Positions 1-10,398 of a stretch of 64,000 nucleotides of DNA are shown here, in pieces. This stretch comes from Leucobacter triazinivorans. Lineage in GTDB: Bacteria > Actinomycetota > Actinomycetes > Actinomycetales > Microbacteriaceae. The position numbers were made by a program, and so were the translations under genes. The notes beneath the pieces are model-generated. The model saw nothing but the letters and a program-made list of their open reading frames with translations, was not told where the DNA came from and did not search any database. The stretch is from NCBI RefSeq assembly GCF_004208635.1, contig NZ_CP035806.1:868001-932000 (forward strand). Direction: 5' to 3'. Numbering within the stretch: the first letter of the stretch is position 1; each line of letters begins with the position of its first letter.

Positions 1-1931
1 CGCGGCGGTTCGGCGGCCTCGACGGACTTCGCGCCATCGCGGTGGGCCTGGTCGTCTGGTACCACCTGTTCCCTGCGGCACTGCCCGGCGGATTCCTCGG
101 CGTCGACGTCTTCTTCGTGATCAGCGGGTTCCTCATCACCTCGCTGCTGCTGCGCGAGATCCAGCAGCACGGTCGCATCCGGCTGGGTGCGTTCTGGCGG
201 CGGCGCGCCCGCCGACTGCTCCCCGCGCTCGCGCTGGTGCTGCTCGTGAGCACCGGAGCCGCGCTGCTTGTCGGCGGTGATCTGCTCGTCGGCATCGCCG
301 GGCAGCTCGGCGGCGCGGCCTTCTTCGTGAGCAACTGGGTCTACATCGCGACCGGAGCCGACTACTTCGCGCGCGACACCCCTGAGCTGTTCCGCAACAC
401 CTGGTCGCTGTCGATCGAAGAGCAGTTCTACATCGTCCTCCCGCTGCTCCTGCTCGTCCTCGTGCGGGCGCGCGGCCGCGGTGCACGCGCGCTCTCGCTC
501 GTGATCCTGGGCCTGCTCTCCGCAGCGCTCATGTGGGGCTTGTCGCTCGCCGGCGTCGATCCCACGCGAATCTACTTCGGATCGGACAGCCACACCTTCG
601 GCCTCTTCCTCGGTGCCGCAATGGCCGTGCTGCTGCACCGCGGGGCGCAGTCGCCGGCCCCGGACCAGATGAGCCGCTCCCGTCAACTGATCACCGGCGG
701 CACGGCTCTCGTCGGCATGGGCGTGCTCGGGTGGCTCGCGTGGACGCTGCCGGAGGCCGGCCCGGCGAGCTTCGAAGGGGGCTTCCAACTCGCGACTGCG
801 GCCGCGCTCGCCATCGTCTGGGGTGTCACCCGGCCGGGGGCCTGGGCCGGCCGGGCACTCGATGCGGCGCCGCTGCGGTGGATCGGTGAGCGCTCGTACG
901 GGATCTACCTCTGGCACTGGCCCCTGCTCATCATCTTCGGCGCCGCGTTCGGATCGGGCGCCGGGTGGATCGTGCCCGCCCTCACGCTGCTCGTCACGCT
1001 GCTCTTCGCGTCGGCGTCGTACCGCTTCGTGGAGCAGCCGGTGCGACGCTTCGGTCTGCGCCGCTCCCTGCGACTGCTGGTGCGCACCGGGGATCATTCG
1101 CGCCGTCAGCGCCTCGTCGCGATCGGTCTCGGCGCCCTGCTCGCCGCGACTGTCCCGGCGACCGCGTACGCCGTGGTCACGGCGCCGCAGCAGAGCTCCG
1201 CGGCAGCGGCCGTGGCTCGCGGGCAGGCGGCGCTCGAGCGGAGCGGGACCGACGCGGCGGAGACACCCGGACCGACCGACGCCGAACGCGACGCAGGCTC
1301 CGCACCGGAGAAGCCCGCCACTGCGACGGCACCCGGGAGCGACGAACCCGAAGCCCACCGCGGCCCCGCCTCCCCGCCGGCGGCGGGCGAGGACGCCGCC
1401 GCTGCAATCCCGATCTCACCGGATGGACGCGACATCAGCGCCGTCGGCGACTCGGTCATGCTCGCGAGCCTCCCCGAACTGGAGCAGGCCCTCCCCGGCA
1501 TCGCCGTCGATGCCGCGGTCTCGCGCGGCATGGGGGCCGGTGTGGGGATCGTGTCCGAGTTGTCGTCTCAGGGGACGCTGAGATCGGTGCTCGTGGTCGG
1601 GCTCGGGACGAACGGGCCGGTACAGCCGGAGGACCTCGAGGCCATTCGGCAGACGGCGGGAGTTCGACCGGTGGTGCTCGTCAACGCGCACGCGGATCGG
1701 GACTGGATCCCCGGCGTCAACCAGACGCTCGCCGACTTCGCCGCAGCGCATCGCGGCATCGTGCTCGCGGACTGGGACGGGGCGGTCAGCGGCGTGCCGG
1801 ACGCGCTCGCGGGCGACGACATCCACCCGAATCCGAGCGGAGGCGAGATCTACGCCGCATCGGTGCAGCGGGCACTCGACGAGCTGCAGCAGCCCGGCGA
1901 GGCTCTCGGCTTCGCCCTGCCCCGTCGCTGA
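1..1931 (+). CDS. Acyltransferase-3 family membrane protein with C-terminal SGNH domain (5' partial)
   Basis: Membrane acyltransferase of the OafA/YrhL (acyltransferase-3) family, expected to acylate a cell-surface glycan. The frame is already open at base 3, and the first residues (RRFGGLDGLRAIAV) are the conserved N-terminal motif of the family, so only a few codons lie outside the window; the GTG at 42 is internal. About ten hydrophobic helices come first, then an Ala/Pro/Glu-rich linker (about bases 1200-1400). The C-terminal SGNH-hydrolase-like domain has GDS near base 1450, GTNGP near 1607 and DDIHPN near 1816. Fusion of the two modules is common in the family. The acceptor glycan cannot be told from sequence, and no linked glycan gene lies on this strand. 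Confidence 0.9.
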   Translation, partial: RRFGGLDGLRAIAVGLVVWYHLFPAALPGGFLGVDVFFVISGFLITSLLLREIQQHGRIRLGAFWRRRARRLLPALALVLLVSTGAALLVGGDLLVGIAGQLGGAAFFVSNWVYIATGADYFARDTPELFRNTWSLSIEEQFYIVLPLLLLVLVRARGRGARALSLVILGLLSAALMWGLSLAGVDPTRIYFGSDSHTFGLFLGAAMAVLLHRGAQSPAPDQMSRSRQLITGGTALVGMGVLGWLAWTLPEAGPASFEGGFQLATAAALAIVWGVTRPGAWAGRALDAAPLRWIGERSYGIYLWHWPLLIIFGAAFGSGAGWIVPALTLLVTLLFASASYRFVEQPVRRFGLRRSLRLLVRTGDHSRRQRLVAIGLGALLAATVPATAYAVVTAPQQSSAAAAVARGQAALERSGTDAAETPGPTDAERDAGSAPEKPATATAPGSDEPEAHRGPASPPAAGEDAAAAIPISPDGRDISAVGDSVMLASLPELEQALPGIAVDAAVSRGMGAGVGIVSELSSQGTLRSVLVVGLGTNGPVQPEDLEAIRQTAGVRPVVLVNAHADRDWIPGVNQTLADFAAAHRGIVLADWDGAVSGVPDALAGDDIHPNPSGGEIYAASVQRALDELQQPGEALGFALPRR

Positions 1932-2499
1932 GTCCTCCGCCCGGTCCCGTGTCTCGTTCACAAGGCCGCGCGCTCGGACCCGGACCGGACGGTCCGCGCC
2001 GGCCCGTCAGCGCAGTCCCGCGCGCTCGGAGCCGCTGACCCAGGCCCGCCCTACTTCTCCACAGACGCCGCACACGTATCTCCGAGCATTCGCGCGCCAG
2101 AAGTTGTCACCAAAACAGCCGGGAGGCCGCACCTAGTGACGCGCGAAAGAGGGGCTGACCCGCGAACCGTGGGCTGACCCGCGAACCGTGGGCTGACCCG
2201 CGAACCGTGGGCTGACCCGCGACGAGGGACTGACCCGCGAGCCAGACACCACGGGACCGCGCCCGGCGGGATCGCGCGCCGCAGGGCCGCGCGCGGCGGG
2301 GCAGGCAGACCGGGCCAGACATCCACCGGGCGCCGATGCGGATCGCCCGCGCGGCCCCGCGCACCACCCCACCCCACGACGACGGTGACGAGTGCGAATA
2401 CGGCGCCGTTGCCGAGGCCGAAGCGAGGGAGGAAGCCGAAGACCCGCAGACACGCAGACACGCAGACCCGCAGACCCGCAGATACGCAGACGCGCAGAC
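1932..2499. other. Gene-free interval between acyltransferase and rplQ, rich in tandem repeats
   Basis: No convincing gene. The open frames here are products of repeats and GC content. The first part contains the dodecamer CGCGCGCTCGGA twice (near 1967 and 2019) but no clear terminator. The middle holds a 19-bp tandem repeat and the right end an 8-bp tandem repeat that abuts the rplQ terminator; both are listed separately. Confidence 0.6.
2151..2240. repeat. 19-bp tandem repeat, five units
   Basis: The unit GGGCTGACCCGCGAACCGT recurs with GCTGACCCGC starting at 2154, 2173, 2192 and 2211 (exact 19-bp steps), followed by a degenerate fifth unit near 2229. It lies in a non-coding interval downstream of two genes that converge on it. 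Confidence 0.85.
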
Positions 2500-2500
2500 G
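2445..2500. repeat. 8-bp tandem repeat, seven units
   Basis: Seven back-to-back octamers of the form CGCAGAYN (last bases CA, CA, CC, CC, TA, CG, CG) fill 2445-2500 exactly and run into the left arm of the rplQ terminator hairpin. The short unit suggests slippage-prone DNA. No coding role is evident. Confidence 0.8.
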
Positions 2501-2542
2501 CGAAGCGCCCCGTGATCCAGCTCGGATCACGGGGCGCTTCGC
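2500..2542 (-). terminator. rplQ operon terminator hairpin
   Basis: Perfect 19-bp inverted repeat (2500-2518 with 2524-2542, loop AGCTC) just downstream of rplQ on the minus strand. There is no T-run after it, which is usual for actinobacterial terminators. It would close the infA-rpmJ-rpsM-rpsK-rpoA-rplQ transcript. Confidence 0.85.
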
Positions 2543-2561
2543 ATATGCGCGGGTGCGGGCC

Positions 2562-3077
2562 CTACTCGGCCTTCTCCTCGGCGGGGGCCTCAGCGGCCTC
2601 GGCGGCCTCCTCGGCGGGAGCCTCCGCGGCCTCCACAGCCGCCTCGGTCTCCTCAGCCTGGGGCTCGTCGGCGGGCGCCTCGGCAGCAGCAGCCTTCTGA
2701 GCCTTCGGCTTCGGGTTGACCGGCTCCAGAACCAACTCGATCACGGCCAGCGGGGCGTTGTCACCCTTGCGGAAGCCGGTCTTGATGATGCGGGTGTAGC
2801 CGCCCTCGCGGTTCTCGACCAGCGGCGCGATCTCGGTGAAGAGCTCGTGCACGACCGACTTGTCGAGGATCTGACGCATCACGCGGCGACGGGCGTGCAG
2901 GTCGCCGCGCTTCGCGAAGGTCACGAGACGCTCGGCCACGGGCTGCAGGCGCTTGGCCTTGGTCTCCGTGGTCTGGATGCGCTTGTGCTCGAACAGCTGC
3001 GACGCCATCTGGTTCAGCATCAGGCGCTGGTGTGCGGGGCCGCCGCCGAGGCGGGCGCCCTTCGTGGGCTTGGGCAT
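2562..3077 (-). CDS. rplQ: 50S ribosomal protein L17
   Basis: Large-subunit protein L17, which lines the exit side of the 50S particle. The N-terminus [17 protein letters not shown] and the following RMVTFAKRG/HARRRVM-type segments are typical. The family core ends near residue 120. The remaining 50 or so residues are an Ala/Glu/Pro-rich acidic tail, a common actinobacterial extension that makes this protein (171 aa) longer than the usual 118-130 aa. ATG at 3077 is preceded by TGGAG. Last gene of the alpha operon, 46 bp after rpoA. Confidence 0.97.
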   Translation of the reverse strand: MPKPTKGARLGGGPAHQRLMLNQMASQLFEHKRIQTTETKAKRLQPVAERLVTFAKRGDLHARRRVMRQILDKSVVHELFTEIAPLVENREGGYTRIIKTGFRKGDNAPLAVIELVLEPVNPKPKAQKAAAAEAPADEPQAEETEAAVEAAEAPAEEAAEAAEAPAEEKAE

Positions 3078-3123
3078 TGTTTACTCCAGTAAGTGTGCGA
3101 TCGGGCGGGACGATGCCGGATCG

Positions 3124-4110
3124 TTAGTTGTTGTCGTCTTCGTAGCTGTAGAACTGCGCGCCGTCGAAGCCGGGCACGGCGTCCTTCAGCGACAGGCCCA
3201 TCTCGGTGAGCTTGTCGCGCACCTCGAAAACGGACTTCTGACCGAAGTTGCGGATGTTCATGAGCTGCGCCTCGGAGAGCGCCACCAGCTCGCTCACCGT
3301 GTTGATGCCCTCGCGCTTCAGGCAGTTGTAGCTGCGCACCGAGAGATCGAGATCCTCGATCGGGATCGAGAGCTCACCCTCGGTCACGACCTCGACGGGC
3401 GCGGGCCCGATCTCGACGCCCTCGGCAGCCGTGTTGAGCTCGCGGGCGAGGCCGAACAGCTCCACCAGAGTCGAGCCGGCCGACGCGATCGCGTCGCGCG
3501 GGCTGATCGCGGGCTTGGTCTCGACGTCGACCACCAGACGGTCGAAGTCGGTGCGCTCACCCGCACGCGTGGCCTCCACGCGGTAGGTGACCTTGAGCAC
3601 CGGTGAGTAGATCGAGTCGACCGGAATGCGGCCGACCTCGGCGTCCTCGTTGCGGTTCTGCACGGCCGAGACGTACCCGCGACCGCGCTCGATCGTCAGC
3701 TCGAGCTCGAACTGCGCCGAATCGCCGAGGGTGGCGATCACGAGCTCGGGGTTGTGCACCTCGACCCCCGCGGGAGCGGAGATGTCGGCAGCGGTCACCT
3801 CGCCCGCACCGGTCTTGCGCAGGTACGCGGTGATCGGCTCGTCATGCTCGCTCGAGACGACGAGATCCTTGATGTTGAGGATGATCTCGGTGACGTCCTC
3901 GGTCACGCCGGGAATGGTCGTGAACTCGTGGGCGACGCCCTCGAAGCGCACGCTCGTCACCGCGGCGCCCGGGATCGACGAGAGCAGGGTGCGACGCAGC
4001 GAGTTGCCGAGCGTGTAGCCGAAGCCGGGCTCGAGCGGCTCGATGGCGAAGCGCGAACGGTACTCGGAGATCGATTCTTCAGTCAGAGTGGGTCGCTGTG
4101 CAATGAGCAC
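3124..4110 (-). CDS. rpoA: DNA-directed RNA polymerase subunit alpha
   Basis: Alpha subunit of RNA polymerase (328 aa). The N-terminal dimerization/assembly domain covers about residues 1-230. A linker leads to the C-terminal domain, which contains [18 protein letters not shown]; its Arg corresponds to the UP-element-binding Arg265 of E. coli. The start is GTG at 4110 with AAAGGACC about 10 bases upstream. It follows rpsK after a 178-bp gap with two hairpins, so it may be partly uncoupled from the upstream ribosomal genes. The decamer CCGCTATATG 25 bases upstream also occurs in the rpoB leader. Confidence 0.98.
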   Translation of the reverse strand: MLIAQRPTLTEESISEYRSRFAIEPLEPGFGYTLGNSLRRTLLSSIPGAAVTSVRFEGVAHEFTTIPGVTEDVTEIILNIKDLVVSSEHDEPITAYLRKTGAGEVTAADISAPAGVEVHNPELVIATLGDSAQFELELTIERGRGYVSAVQNRNEDAEVGRIPVDSIYSPVLKVTYRVEATRAGERTDFDRLVVDVETKPAISPRDAIASAGSTLVELFGLARELNTAAEGVEIGPAPVEVVTEGELSIPIEDLDLSVRSYNCLKREGINTVSELVALSEAQLMNIRNFGQKSVFEVRDKLTEMGLSLKDAVPGFDGAQFYSYEDDNN

Positions 4111-4204
4111 TGTGTGTGGTCCTTTCGCTGGAGTCCGCTATATGACTCATGCGTTGTGTGGAAAGGGGCCCAGGGATGGCGAGAAGCGTCCTGAGCGATC
4201 GGCC

Positions 4205-4279
4205 CCGGCCGCGCAAGGTGAGGAGCTCAGCCCTGGCGCGGCCGGAGGCCGCCGGCGTTCGCCGCGCACACGCGGCGAA
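4205..4279 (-). other. Two hairpins in the rpsK-rpoA gap
   Basis: Reading on the minus strand after rpsK: a 9-bp stem (4258-4266 with 4271-4279, 4-base loop), then a 10-bp stem (4205-4214 with 4236-4245, 21-base loop). Neither has a T-run. They may attenuate or process the transcript between rpsK and rpoA; this is inference from structure only. Confidence 0.45.
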
Positions 4280-4288
4280 GCCATCAGC

Positions 4289-4687
4289 TCAGACGCGGCG
4301 ACGCTTCGGCGGGCGGCAGCCGTTGTGCGTCTGCGGGGTGACGTCGGTGATCGACCCGACCTCGAGGCCGGCGGCCTGCAGCGAGCGGATCGCCGTCTCG
4401 CGACCCGAACCCGGGCCCTTCACGAAGACGTCGACCTTCTTCATGCCGTGCTCCTGCGCCTTGCGCGCTGCGGACTCGGCCGCGAGCTGCGCGGCGAAGG
4501 GGGTGGACTTGCGCGAGCCCTTGAAGCCGACCCCGCCGGAGGAGGCCCAGCTGATCACGGCGCCGGTGGTGTCGGTGATCGAAACGATCGTGTTGTTGAA
4601 CGTCGACTTGATGTGGGCCTGGCCCACGACCACGTTCTTCTTGTCCTTGCGACGCGGCTTGCGAGCCGCCGTCTTTGGTGCAGCCAT
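4289..4687 (-). CDS. rpsK: 30S ribosomal protein S11
   Basis: Small-subunit platform protein S11 (132 aa), which contacts the 16S 690 loop and the mRNA exit. Family hallmarks seen: [20 protein letters not shown], the [13 protein letters not shown] block, and a C-terminus ending [12 protein letters not shown]. The ATG at 4687 has CAGGAGAAC upstream. It follows rpsM in the alpha operon and is separated from rpoA by a longer, hairpin-bearing gap. Confidence 0.98.
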   Translation of the reverse strand: MAAPKTAARKPRRKDKKNVVVGQAHIKSTFNNTIVSITDTTGAVISWASSGGVGFKGSRKSTPFAAQLAAESAARKAQEHGMKKVDVFVKGPGSGRETAIRSLQAAGLEVGSITDVTPQTHNGCRPPKRRRV

Positions 4688-4734
4688 TGAGTGTTCTCCT
4701 GAAAGCTCTGTGTGATGGTCGAGAGGACCGGCAG

Positions 4735-5103
4735 TTACTTCTTCTTGCCGGCGACGGTGCGCTTCGGACCCTTGCGGGTGCGGGCGTTCGTCTTGGTGCG
4801 CTGACCATGCACGGGCAGGCCCTTGCGGTGGCGGAGACCCTGGTAGCTGCCGATCTCGACCTTGCGGCGGATGTCGGCTGCGACCTCGCGGCGGAGGTCG
4901 CCCTCAACCTTGAAGTTGCCTTCGATGTAGTCGCGGAGCGCGACGAGCTGGTCGTCGGTGAGATCCTTGACGCGGATGTTGCCGTCGATCCCGGTGTCGG
5001 CGAGGGTCTTCAGCGCGCTGGTGCGGCCGACCCCGTAGATGTACGTGAGTGCGATCTCGACGCGCTTGTCGCGCGGGATGTCGACTCCTGCAAGACGTGC
5101 CAT
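4735..5103 (-). CDS. rpsM: 30S ribosomal protein S13
   Basis: S13 (122 aa), a head protein forming bridges to the 50S subunit. It starts [20 protein letters not shown] at the ATG at 5103, preceded by AAGGAG; an upstream in-frame extension to 5142 lacks a start signal and family similarity. The C-terminal basic tail ([15 protein letters not shown]) reaches the tRNA sites. The 279-bp gap before it (5104-5382) holds a 7-bp hairpin (5180-5186 with 5191-5197) that could be leader structure. Confidence 0.98.
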   Translation of the reverse strand: MARLAGVDIPRDKRVEIALTYIYGVGRTSALKTLADTGIDGNIRVKDLTDDQLVALRDYIEGNFKVEGDLRREVAADIRRKVEIGSYQGLRHRKGLPVHGQRTKTNARTRKGPKRTVAGKKK

Positions 5104-5382
5104 TCTGGCTCTCCTTGGCGGTAGTGGAGGTGTGGTGCGCATCGGGGGTTCGGGCCTCCGACCCGAGGTGTCCCCCGGAGTGAGCCTGTGGGCTCACCGC
5201 AGATTTCGGTTGAACGCGATGCGTTCGCCCTTGAGAATTCTGCTCGGGTTCTTCGATGCGCTGGATGGGTGTTCAGTTGTGTCGTGCTCTGCAGCGAAGC
5301 TCGACCGTTCGTGCCGGGCACTGACCGGTCGGTCCCGCTTCGTCGCGCATCGGACGGACTCGCCGTCGCGGTGCGCTCCGGA

Positions 5383-5499
5383 TCAGCCCTGACGCTGCTT
5401 GTGGCGCGGGTTGCTCTTGCAGATCACCATGACGCGGCCGTGGCGACGGATGACCTTGCAGTGATCGCAGATCGGCTTGACGCTGGGCTTGACCTTCAT
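5383..5499 (-). CDS. rpmJ: 50S ribosomal protein L36
   Basis: 38-residue L36, starting [20 protein letters not shown] and ending RHKQRQG. It is the zinc-binding (C+) form: Cys11, Cys14 and Cys27 with His33 make a zinc ribbon. ATG at 5499 lies 67 bp downstream of infA, the standard order in the alpha operon. It is shorter than most automatic ORF cut-offs. Confidence 0.96.
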   Translation of the reverse strand: MKVKPSVKPICDHCKVIRRHGRVMVICKSNPRHKQRQG

Positions 5500-5566
5500 G
5501 ATGTTTCCTTCGTTGTTCGCTGTCCTCGTACTCACGGGATGCCGCGAGCCGTTACTTTCCAGCGAC

Positions 5567-5788
5567 CTACTTGTAGCGGTAGACGATGCGGCCGCGGGTC
5601 AGATCGTAGGGCGTCAGCTCGACGATCACGCGGTCCTCGGGAAGGATGCGGATGTAGTGCTGACGCATCTTGCCCGAGATATGAGCGAGTACCTTGTGTC
5701 CATTGGTCAGCTCGACGCGGAACATCGCGTTCGGCAGAGCCTCGACAACCTGTCCCTCGATCTCGATGACGCCGTCTTTCTTCGCCAT
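5567..5788 (-). CDS. infA: Translation initiation factor IF-1
   Basis: IF-1 (73 aa), an OB-fold protein that binds the 30S A site during initiation. Sequence [20 protein letters not shown] with [20 protein letters not shown] is diagnostic. The start is ATG at 5788; the frame extends upstream to 5878, but only the ATG at 5788 gives the family N-terminus. First gene of its transcript, with a good promoter match about 100 bp upstream. Confidence 0.98.
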   Translation of the reverse strand: MAKKDGVIEIEGQVVEALPNAMFRVELTNGHKVLAHISGKMRQHYIRILPEDRVIVELTPYDLTRGRIVYRYK

Positions 5789-5884
5789 AGCCTCACTATC
5801 GCTTGCGTAGGTGTGTGCTGGTCTTGCGAATGCCCGGCGTCCGATTTCGCGAACGCGAAAACAGGCGCAAAGCACCAAAGATCA

Positions 5885-5913
5885 AGAGTACACTCGAATC
5901 CCAGATCGCGCAA
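5885..5913 (-). promoter_or_regulatory. Promoter for infA-rplQ transcript
   Basis: On the minus strand: TTGCGC (5908-5913), 17-bp spacer, TACTCT (5885-5890), matching the sigma-70-type TTGNNN/TANNNT pattern of actinobacteria. Predicted transcript start lies about 90 bases before infA. It suggests infA and downstream alpha-operon genes are transcribed independently of map. Confidence 0.65.
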
Positions 5914-5940
5914 CACTCCCGGATGCGCGCACTGAATGGG

Positions 5941-6783
5941 CTACGGGATCGGGACCGGGGTCACGCCGAGCGGCGCGAGGCCCGCGGCCCCACCGTCCTC
6001 GGCGGTCAGCACCCAGATCCCGTCGCGGTGCACCGCGACGGAGTGCTCCCACTGCGCGCTCATCGACCCGTCGGCCATGGTGACCGTCCAGTCGTCGTCC
6101 TCGACGTAGCTGTCGATGCCGCCGGCCGAGATGATCGGCTCGATAGCCACCACCAGTCCGGGCTTCACCTCGGGACCGCGGCGCCGAACCGGCACGTTGA
6201 AGACCGGCGGATCCTCGTGCATGCTGCGCCCGATCCCGTGGCCGATGTAGTCCTCGAGAACGCCGAAGTCGCTGTTGGCGCGCACATAGCCGGAGACCGC
6301 CTCACCCACCTCGCCCAGGTGGGAGGCCGACGCCAGCCGCGCGATCCCTCGCCACATCGCCTGCTCGGTGACGTCGCTGAGCTTCTGCATCGCGGCCGTG
6401 TGCTCGGGACGCGCGGGATCGGGCAGAACAGCGGAGAACGCCGCGTCGCCGTGCCAGCCGCCGATGACCGCTCCCGCGTCGAGCGCCACGATATCGCCCG
6501 GCTCGAGCGGGCGCGCCGTCGGGATCGCGTGCACCACGTGCTGGTTGACATTGGCGCAAATGGTGTGCCGGTAGCCCGGCTCGAGCATGAAGTTGGGCTC
6601 GCCGCCGCGAGAACGGATCGCGTCCTCGGCGATGGAGTCGAGCTCGAGGGTGCTGATGCCCGGGCGCACCGCCGCGCGCATCGCCTGCAGCGCGGCACAG
6701 GTCGCCAGACCCGGTTCGACCATCAGCCTGAGCTGCGCCGCAGACTTGTAGATCGATCGACGCAGCACGCCCCTCCGAGCCAC
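5941..6783 (-). CDS. map: Type I methionine aminopeptidase
   Basis: Removes the initiator methionine from nascent proteins. The five metal ligands are in place: Asp in VALDAGAVIGG and Asp in GDAAF, His in GHGIGRSMHEDP, Glu in VAIEPII, and Glu in SAQWEHSVAV; the substrate His lies in YRHTICANVN. 280 aa, normal for the bacterial enzyme. The GTG start at 6783 sits 3 bp after the adk stop, giving the classical secY-adk-map order. Confidence 0.96.
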   Translation of the reverse strand: MARRGVLRRSIYKSAAQLRLMVEPGLATCAALQAMRAAVRPGISTLELDSIAEDAIRSRGGEPNFMLEPGYRHTICANVNQHVVHAIPTARPLEPGDIVALDAGAVIGGWHGDAAFSAVLPDPARPEHTAAMQKLSDVTEQAMWRGIARLASASHLGEVGEAVSGYVRANSDFGVLEDYIGHGIGRSMHEDPPVFNVPVRRRGPEVKPGLVVAIEPIISAGGIDSYVEDDDWTVTMADGSMSAQWEHSVAVHRDGIWVLTAEDGGAAGLAPLGVTPVPIP

Positions 6784-6786
6784 GCG

Positions 6787-7394
6787 CTAGCGCCCCGCCG
6801 TCGCGGCGAGCCGCGCGTCCAGACCGGCCGAGATCCGTTCCGCGACCTCCTCGACAGTGCCGAGACCGTCGACGGAGACGAGGATGCCGCGCTTCGAGAA
6901 CAGCTCGATGAGCGGAGCCGTCTGCTCCGAGTAGACCTCCTGCCGGTGCCGGATCACCGCCTCGGTGTCATCAGCGCGACCCTCGAGCTCGGCCCGCTTG
7001 AGCAGCCGGGCGACGACCTCGTCGGTATCGGCCTCGAGCAGCACGACGGCGTCGAGGGAGGCGCCGTCGAGCATGCCGTCCAGAGCGTGCACCTGATCCA
7101 CGGTGCGGGGGTAGCCGTCGAGCAGGAAGCCGTGCGCCGCGTCGTCCTGCGCGAGGCGATCCTGGACGATCTCGTTGGTGAGCGAGTCCGGTACGAGCTC
7201 GCCGGCCTCGATGATCTGCTGCACCCGCGTGCCGAGCTCGGTGCCGCCCGTGATGTTGGCGCGGAAGATGTCACCCGTCGAGATCGCCGGCACACCGTAG
7301 CGCTCGGCGATCCGCGATGCCTGGGTGCCCTTGCCCGCGCCGGGCGGGCCGATGATGAGCAGCCGAGCGGACGTCCGCTCCGATGATGATTCGG

Positions 7395-7398
<4 letters not shown>
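6787..7398 (-). CDS. adk: Adenylate kinase
   Basis: Phosphotransfer ATP + AMP to 2 ADP (203 aa). The P-loop [13 protein letters not shown] lies near residue 18, the DGYPRT segment follows, and the LID is the short form without zinc cysteines. The GTG start at 7398 overlaps the secY stop as GTGA, indicating translational coupling; a GAAGGG stretch inside secY can serve as ribosome site. The same frame stays open far upstream inside secY, but that part is not adk. Confidence 0.97.
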
Positions 7399-8720
<1,322 letters not shown>

Positions 8721-8782
8721 AATCTGCCTCCTGGGAAACGTCGTGAGGGGCCTTCGCCTGACGACGAGAAACCGATTGCACC

Positions 8783-8788
8783 AGCCTA
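8783..8788 (-). promoter_or_regulatory. Candidate -10 element for secY-adk-map
   Basis: TAGGCT on the minus strand, the same hexamer seen before several leaderless genes in this window. Here it lies about 60 bp upstream of the secY TTG and downstream of the rplO terminator. No clear -35 box. Confidence 0.4.
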
Positions 8789-8793
8789 CACGG

Positions 8794-8925
8794 ACGAAGC
8801 TGGCTGGGAGTGGACGCGAAGCGTTCACCGCGCTTCGTCCTCGCGCCACTGCGCGAGCAGAACGAAGCCGGCTGGGAGTGGACGCGAAGCGTTCACCGCG
8901 CTTCGTCCTCGCGCCACTGCGCGAG
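8794..8925. repeat. 64-bp direct repeat, two copies
   Basis: A 64-bp block beginning ACGAAGCYGGCTGGGAGTGG occurs at 8794-8857 and 8862-8925 (68-bp period) with a single T/C difference. Each copy contains a small GCGAAGCG/CGCTTCG inverted repeat. It fills the rplO-secY gap. Confidence 0.85.
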
Positions 8926-8953
8926 CTCAGCTCGAAGTAGACCTGGTGTGAAG

Positions 8954-9008
8954 AAAAAAGCGGGGGCGGGCGGAGCGGCACGTATGCCGGCTCCTCCCCA
9001 CCCCCGCT
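8954..9008 (-). terminator. Intrinsic terminator after rplO
   Basis: Long imperfect hairpin on the minus strand (arms about 8959-8980 and 8985-9008, loop CGTA) followed by TTTTTTCTTC (8951-8959 read in reverse). It lies 40 bp past the rplO stop and would separate the spc ribosomal genes from secY. Confidence 0.85.
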
Positions 9009-9047
9009 GCTCGAGTCATCCTCGAGATATTCGGACCTTGACGGTCC

Positions 9048-9509
9048 TTACTTGATCTCTCCGCCGGCGGCGACGATCTTCTGCTCGGCAGAGCCGGAGA
9101 CCTTGTCGACCTGCACGACGAGCTTGACCTGCAGATCGCCGTCGCCCAGCACCTTGACGGGCTGGTTCTTGCGCACGGCGCCCTTGGCCACCAGATCTTC
9201 GACGGTCACGTCGCCGCCCTGCGGGTACAGCTCCGCGAGCTTCGCGACATTCACGACCTGGTACTCGGTGCGGAACGGATTCTTGAATCCGCGCAGCTTC
9301 GGGGTGCGCATGTGCAGCGGCATTTGCCCACCTTCGAAGCCGGCCTTGACCTGGTACCGGGCCTTGGTGCCCTTGGTACCACGGCCGGCGGTCTTGCCCT
9401 TCGAGGCCTCGCCGCGACCCACGCGGGTCTTGGCCTTCTTGGCGCCCGGAGCCGGACGCAGGTGGTGCGCCTTGAGCACCGGCTCGCGCTCCTCGTTCTT
9501 CTCGCTCAT
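9048..9509 (-). CDS. rplO: 50S ribosomal protein L15
   Basis: L15 (153 aa), a late-assembly 50S protein. Core features: [16 protein letters not shown] N-terminus, [20 protein letters not shown] glycine/lysine block, and [19 protein letters not shown]. The start ATG at 9509 overlaps the rpmD stop by four bases. Last ribosomal gene before a strong terminator. Confidence 0.97.
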   Translation of the reverse strand: MSEKNEEREPVLKAHHLRPAPGAKKAKTRVGRGEASKGKTAGRGTKGTKARYQVKAGFEGGQMPLHMRTPKLRGFKNPFRTEYQVVNVAKLAELYPQGGDVTVEDLVAKGAVRKNQPVKVLGDGDLQVKLVVQVDKVSGSAEQKIVAAGGEIK

Positions 9510-9694
9510 GCGTCGATCTCCTCAACCTCTACAAGGTGGGCGACAGCGCGCACATACCCGCGGTTGGCCTGGGTGTCCTCACGGACGACCGTCTGACCGA
9601 TCTTCTTGAGACCGAGGCTGCGCAGGGTATCGCGCTGATTCTGCTTCTCACTGATAACGGACTTCGTCTGCGTAATCTTCAGAGCTCTGGTCAT
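9506..9694 (-). CDS. rpmD: 50S ribosomal protein L30
   Basis: L30 (62 aa). The segment [20 protein letters not shown] followed by [15 protein letters not shown] is the family signature. Overlaps rplO by four bases (ATGA) and shares one base with the rpsE stop, so it is translationally coupled on both sides. L30 is absent from some bacteria but present here. Confidence 0.96.
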   Translation of the reverse strand: MTRALKITQTKSVISEKQNQRDTLRSLGLKKIGQTVVREDTQANRGYVRAVAHLVEVEEIDA

Positions 9695-10398
9695 TACGCA
9701 CCTGCCTTTGCCTTCGCGGCAGCGTCGGCCGCGGCCTTCGCCTCGGCGCGCACGATGCGGGCCGGAGCGACGCGGTCGAAGTCGAGCCCGCGGCGAGCAG
9801 CGACGGAGCGGGGCTCCTCGAGCTGCTGCAGCGCCTCAACGGTCGCGTGCACGATGTTCAGGGTGTTCGACGAGCCGAGCGACTTGCTCAGCACATCGTG
9901 GATACCGGCGCACTCGAGCACAGCGCGCACCGGGCCACCGGCGATCACGCCGGTACCGGCGGCAGCCGGACGCAGGAGAACGACGCCGGCCGCGGCCTCG
10001 CCCTGCACCGGATGCGGGATCGTGCTGCCGACGCGGGGCACGCGGAAGAAGTTCTTCTTGGCCTCCTCGACACCCTTGGAGATGGCGAGGGGCACCTCCT
10101 TCGCCTTGCCGTAGCCGACGCCGACCGTACCGTTGCCGTCGCCGACGACCACGAGCGCGGTGAAGCTGAAGCGACGACCGCCCTTGACGACCTTCGAGAC
10201 GCGGTTGATGGTGACGACGCGCTCGAGGAACTGGCTCTCGCTGCGGTCGCGGCCGCCGCGCTCGCCACGGGTGCCGCGGTCGCGGCTGCCGCGACGCTGC
10301 TCGCGCGGCTCGTTGCGGTGATCCTGAGCCGGTGCCGAAGCCTCCCGGGTCTCAGTCGCCTCTGCAGACACTTGCTGCTCCTTCGTTTCGTTGCTCAC
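9694..10398 (-). CDS. rpsE: 30S ribosomal protein S5
   Basis: S5 (234 aa), involved in mRNA unwinding at the entry channel and in decoding accuracy. The core starts near residue 55 ([20 protein letters not shown]), with [13 protein letters not shown] and the C-terminal ribosomal fold after it. The first 54 residues are a charged Arg/Glu-rich extension ([18 protein letters not shown]), and the last 20 are Ala/Lys-rich; both explain the length above the usual 165-200 aa. Confidence 0.97.
   Translation of the reverse strand: MSNETKEQQVSAEATETREASAPAQDHRNEPREQRRGSRDRGTRGERGGRDRSESQFLERVVTINRVSKVVKGGRRFSFTALVVVGDGNGTVGVGYGKAKEVPLAISKGVEEAKKNFFRVPRVGSTIPHPVQGEAAAGVVLLRPAAAGTGVIAGGPVRAVLECAGIHDVLSKSLGSSNTLNIVHATVEALQQLEEPRSVAARRGLDFDRVAPARIVRAEAKAAADAAAKAKAGA

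Noticed and set aside
2051..2530. Small minus-strand frames with repeated GSAHGSRVSPRFAGQ-like peptides
   Set aside because: These are translations of the 19-bp tandem repeat and lie beyond the rplQ terminator.
8721..8981. N-terminal extension of SecY up to 8981
   Set aside because: Crosses the 64-bp repeats and the rplO terminator; the TTG at 8720 has an ideal AGGAGG and the family N-terminus.
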